NCBI GenBank assembly: GCA_964495505.1
Contig: CAZBVM010000029.1
Span: forward strand, 1-6,311
Reading direction: 5' to 3'
Source of the DNA: JACPHB01 sp964495505
GTDB taxonomy: Bacteria; Patescibacteriota; Minisyncoccia; UBA10092
DNA: 6,311 nucleotides
Shown one piece after another: positions 3,911 through 6,311 of the stretch. The notes beneath the pieces are model-generated. The model was given only the letters and a program-made list of their open reading frames with translations. It was not told the origin of the DNA and searched no databases. The translations under genes were made by a program, and so were the position numbers. How positions within the stretch are numbered: position 1 is the first letter of the stretch; each line of letters begins with the position of its first letter.

Positions 3911-6311
3911 ATTTTTTAAGTTCTCCCCAGTTGTCGCCGATTTTGGCTTCGGCGATGATAGATATCTGTAATTTTATAACGCCTTCCATAATTTCAACAA
4001 TTTTTTCGGCCGCTTCTTTGACAAAATCTTCTTTAACTTCAAAAAGAAGCTCATCGTGAACCTGTAAAATCATTCTGACTTCACTATTTAAATTCTCTTT
4101 TTGGATCCAGTTATCAATTTCAATCATCGCTTTTTTGATAATATCAGCTTCAAGCCCCTGAATCGGCATATTAACGGCTATCCGCTCGGCTTGGGCGCGG
4201 AGCATTGGGTTTAGAGAATTAAGTCCCGGAAGATAGCGCCGACGGCCAAAAAGCGTTTCGGTAAATCCCGATTCTTTGGCTTTATTTTTTAACGTTTCCA
4301 TATAACGGGCGATGCCAGAAAAATCTCTTAGATATTCGGTGATAAATTCTTTGGCTTTTTCGCGGCTGATGCCGGCCGATTCGGCAAAACTTTGACTGCC
4401 CATACCGTAAATAAGCCCGAAATTAAGCGCCTTGGCGGCAAAACGCATTTGCGGCGTTACTTCGTCTAGAGACACATTATTTATTTCGCTCGCCGTAAAC
4501 TTATGGATATCCAATCCTTTTTTAAACGCCGCTATCATTTTTTTGTCGCCGGCTAGCGCCGCGATAATCCTTAAATGAATCTGGGAATAATCGACAGAAA
4601 GAAATTTGTATCCTTTTTCGGCGACAAATGCTTGCCGCACTTTATCGCCCCAAGCGCCACGCGCCGGAATATTTTGCAGATTCGGGTCTTGGCTCGACAG
4701 TCGCCCGCTTGCCGTTCCCGCTTGGTTGAAAGTCGTATGGACGCGTCCGGTATTATCTATTGAGTCGATCAAAGAATCGGTATAAGTTGATTTTAATTTA
4801 GCCAGTTCCCGGTATTTTAAAATGAAATCAATGATTTTGTGCCGCGGCCTTAATTTTTCCAGTTCCGCCGCTCTGGTTGAAACGTTGCCCTTGGGAGTTT
4901 TTCTGGCCCGGCCCTCGGCCAAAGCCCCGGGAATTTTTAGTTTTAAAAAAAGAATCTCAGAAAGCTGTTGCGGTGAATTAATGTTAAAACTTTGGCCCGC
5001 TAATTTATAAATTTCTTTTTCAAGTTTTTTTAATTCTTTCTCGATAGTTTTTTTAAGGTTTTTTAGTTTTTTACCGTCGACTTTAATACCCAATAATTCC
5101 ATCTTCGCCAAAACCGGAATAAGCGGCATTTCAATTTCTTCAAAAATTTTTTTGGTTTCGGTTTCAATCAGCCGGTTTTTAAAAATTGGCGCCAGTTTTG
5201 AAACGGCTTCGGTTTCGGTTAAGCCCTTGCCAAATTCCCGTAAACTTAATTTTTCCAAACTATAGTCGCGCTCGCCCGGATTAAGAATGTAGGCGGCAAT
5301 CATAACGTCAAAATCGCCGCTGCCGATAACTACTTTTTTCCCTTTTGGGGTTTTAATAAAAGATTTAAAATCATAGCCGATTCGTCCTTTGTCGGAAATG
5401 TTGGAAACCGAGCTTCCAACAATGCCAGTACCTGAAGTCATTGCTAAAGTCCCCTGCCCGCCAGCGGCCTGAGCCGCAGGCTCTGGCAGGCGGGCTTGCT
5501 TCTGCCCGCCTAGACGGTTAATCAAACTTACAAATCCCAGTTCTCCCAAGAGTTTAAAAAGTTTTTCTTTATCAAATTTTCCGAATTCGCTTTCTTTCAA
5601 ATCGAATTTTATCGGGACATTCTGTTTTATGGTTGCGAGTTTCTTGGAAAAAAACGCCGCGTCTTTTCCGGCTTTTAATTTTTCTAAAATTGAATCGCTG
5701 ATGTTTTCGGCCTTATTTTTTTCTACCGCCTCGTACAATTTTTCAATCGTTTTAAATCTATTGAGCAAAGTGATAGCCGTTTTTTCGCCGATGCCTTTAA
5801 CGCCGGGAATGTTATCGGAAGGGTCGCCTTTAAGCCCTTTAAAATCAATCATCTGCTCCGGCACCAGACCTTCAAAGCGTTCCATTACCTTTTTAGCGTC
5901 GTAAATAATTTGTTCCTTCGCCGCGCTCGGAGGCGCGTAAAGAACAGACACGTTTTTTGAAATGAGCTGAAGGTTATCCATATCGCCGGTAAGGATTAAA
6001 ACTTCAACATTTTTGTTTTTTAAATTTTTAGAAATAGTGCCAATAATATCGTCAGCCTCAAACCCTGATTTTTCAAAAATAGGAATTTTAAAAGCGTTTA
6101 AAATTTCTTTAACCCGCGGTATCTGGGCGTATAAATCATCCGGCGCTTTAGCCCGTGTTGCCTTGTACTCTTTGTATTCTTCATGGCGGAAAGTGACTCC
6201 TGGTACATCAAAAGCGGCCACGATATAATCGGGATGAAAATCGGAGATGGTTTTTATCAAAATTGAAGTAAACCCATAAACCGCGTTCACCAATTCGCCG
6301 CTTTTGGTTGT
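3876..6311 (-). CDS. polA: DNA polymerase I, 5' end truncated by the window edge
   Basis: Pol I removes RNA primers and fills gaps in replication and repair. The frame is open to the edge and begins TTKSGELVNAVYG, so about 20 N-terminal residues, including the first catalytic Asp region, lie outside. Numbering from the Leu codon at 6293: 5'-nuclease domain to about 262 (GFEADD 78-82, TGDMD 102-106, H3TH GDPSDNIPGVKGIGEKTA 157-173); a palindrome-encoded linker about 261-280; a short exonuclease-like remnant about 303-380 without DxE; and the polymerase domain from about 381. The last has TASGRLSSQDPNLQNIP (527-543), motif A with D568 but His573 where Glu is expected, O-helix R617/K621/F625/Y629, and motif C VHDE (745-748). 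Visible length is 811 aa, near that of Taq Pol I. A 12-residue tail after NWGELK overlaps mutM. Confidence 0.97.
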   Translation of the reverse strand, partial: TTKSGELVNAVYGFTSILIKTISDFHPDYIVAAFDVPGVTFRHEEYKEYKATRAKAPDDLYAQIPRVKEILNAFKIPIFEKSGFEADDIIGTISKNLKNKNVEVLILTGDMDNLQLISKNVSVLYAPPSAAKEQIIYDAKKVMERFEGLVPEQMIDFKGLKGDPSDNIPGVKGIGEKTAITLLNRFKTIEKLYEAVEKNKAENISDSILEKLKAGKDAAFFSKKLATIKQNVPIKFDLKESEFGKFDKEKLFKLLGELGFVSLINRLGGQKQARLPEPAAQAAGGQGTLAMTSGTGIVGSSVSNISDKGRIGYDFKSFIKTPKGKKVVIGSGDFDVMIAAYILNPGERDYSLEKLSLREFGKGLTETEAVSKLAPIFKNRLIETETKKIFEEIEMPLIPVLAKMELLGIKVDGKKLKNLKKTIEKELKKLEKEIYKLAGQSFNINSPQQLSEILFLKLKIPGALAEGRARKTPKGNVSTRAAELEKLRPRHKIIDFILKYRELAKLKSTYTDSLIDSIDNTGRVHTTFNQAGTASGRLSSQDPNLQNIPARGAWGDKVRQAFVAEKGYKFLSVDYSQIHLRIIAALAGDKKMIAAFKKGLDIHKFTASEINNVSLDEVTPQMRFAAKALNFGLIYGMGSQSFAESAGISREKAKEFITEYLRDFSGIARYMETLKNKAKESGFTETLFGRRRYLPGLNSLNPMLRAQAERIAVNMPIQGLEADIIKKAMIEIDNWIQKENLNSEVRMILQVHDELLFEVKEDFVKEAAEKIVEIMEGVIKLQISIIAEAKIGDNWGELKKYAGTAGSTNNR
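5453..5512. repeat. G+C-rich palindromic element read in frame within polA
   Basis: This 60-bp block is about 75% G+C inside an A+T-rich gene. A 12-bp imperfect stem, 5453-5464 with 5483-5494 (one mismatch, one G-T), encloses GCCTG/CAGGC (5467-5471 with 5477-5481) or alternatively CGGC/GCCG. A perfect 8-bp stem, AGGCGGGC (5488-5495) with GCCCGCCT (5504-5511), and a direct repeat CTGCCCGCC (5454-5462 and 5502-5510) complete it. It encodes an Ala/Gly/Pro/Gln-rich stretch (GGQKQARLPEPAAQAAGGQ) between the nuclease and exonuclease-like domains. Confidence 0.75.

Noticed and set aside
5629..6228. Plus-strand open frames opposite the polA 5'-nuclease region (5629-5904 and 6013-6228)
   Set aside because: They are shadows of the strongly supported polA frame; the composition is Ser/Phe/Ile-rich, as expected of antisense translations of Lys/Glu-rich proteins.
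3029..6293. UGA read as glycine (Gracilibacteria/SR1 code)
   Set aside because: polA, mutM and ruvA each end in TGA at or near the expected family C terminus, and no in-frame TGA occurs within conserved domains.

Overview
The window looks like a fragment of a Patescibacteria/CPR-type genome, most likely Parcubacteria-like. This is inferred from an A+T-rich, tightly packed layout, compact housekeeping proteins, small orphan proteins, translation starts almost without Shine-Dalgarno sequences, and MutM/PolA sequences with CPR-like wording. TGA is the stop codon of polA, mutM and ruvA at the expected family ends, so the standard bacterial code applies. This argues against the groups that read UGA as glycine. 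The taxonomy is inference only.

Layout, left to right. At 1-53 (minus) there is a probable 5' end of a gene leaving the left edge, with a good divergent promoter at 63-91. At 101-184 (plus) is tRNA-Leu(CAA), followed by a dense cluster of G+C-rich hairpins (196-294). At 300-1625 (minus) lie ruvA, a four-helix membrane protein of unknown function that overlaps ruvA by ATGA, and a 67-residue His/Cys-containing orphan. A 231-bp divergent intergenic region (1626-1856) is filled by two seven-base-period arrays around a G+C-rich palindrome. rpsT (plus, 1857-2117) then meets holA tail to tail with a 6-bp overlap. At 2112-6311 (minus) is a compact polA-mutM-holA operon: polA and mutM overlap by 35 bp, mutM and holA by ATGA. 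polA runs off the right edge and lacks roughly its first 20 codons.

The operon is a coherent genome-maintenance unit: a 5'-nuclease/polymerase for primer removal and gap filling, an oxidised-base glycosylase, and the clamp-loader delta subunit. ruvA adds Holliday-junction processing.

The most unusual content is not a classical gene cassette. It is short repeated DNA that invades both intergenic and coding sequence: four separate arrays of four 7-bp units (28 bp each; one inside mutM) and G+C-rich palindromes, one of which is read in frame within polA. PolA also carries a His in place of the near-invariant Glu of motif A (DYSQI-H-LR), the ribose 'steric gate' position, and its proofreading domain is a catalytically empty remnant.
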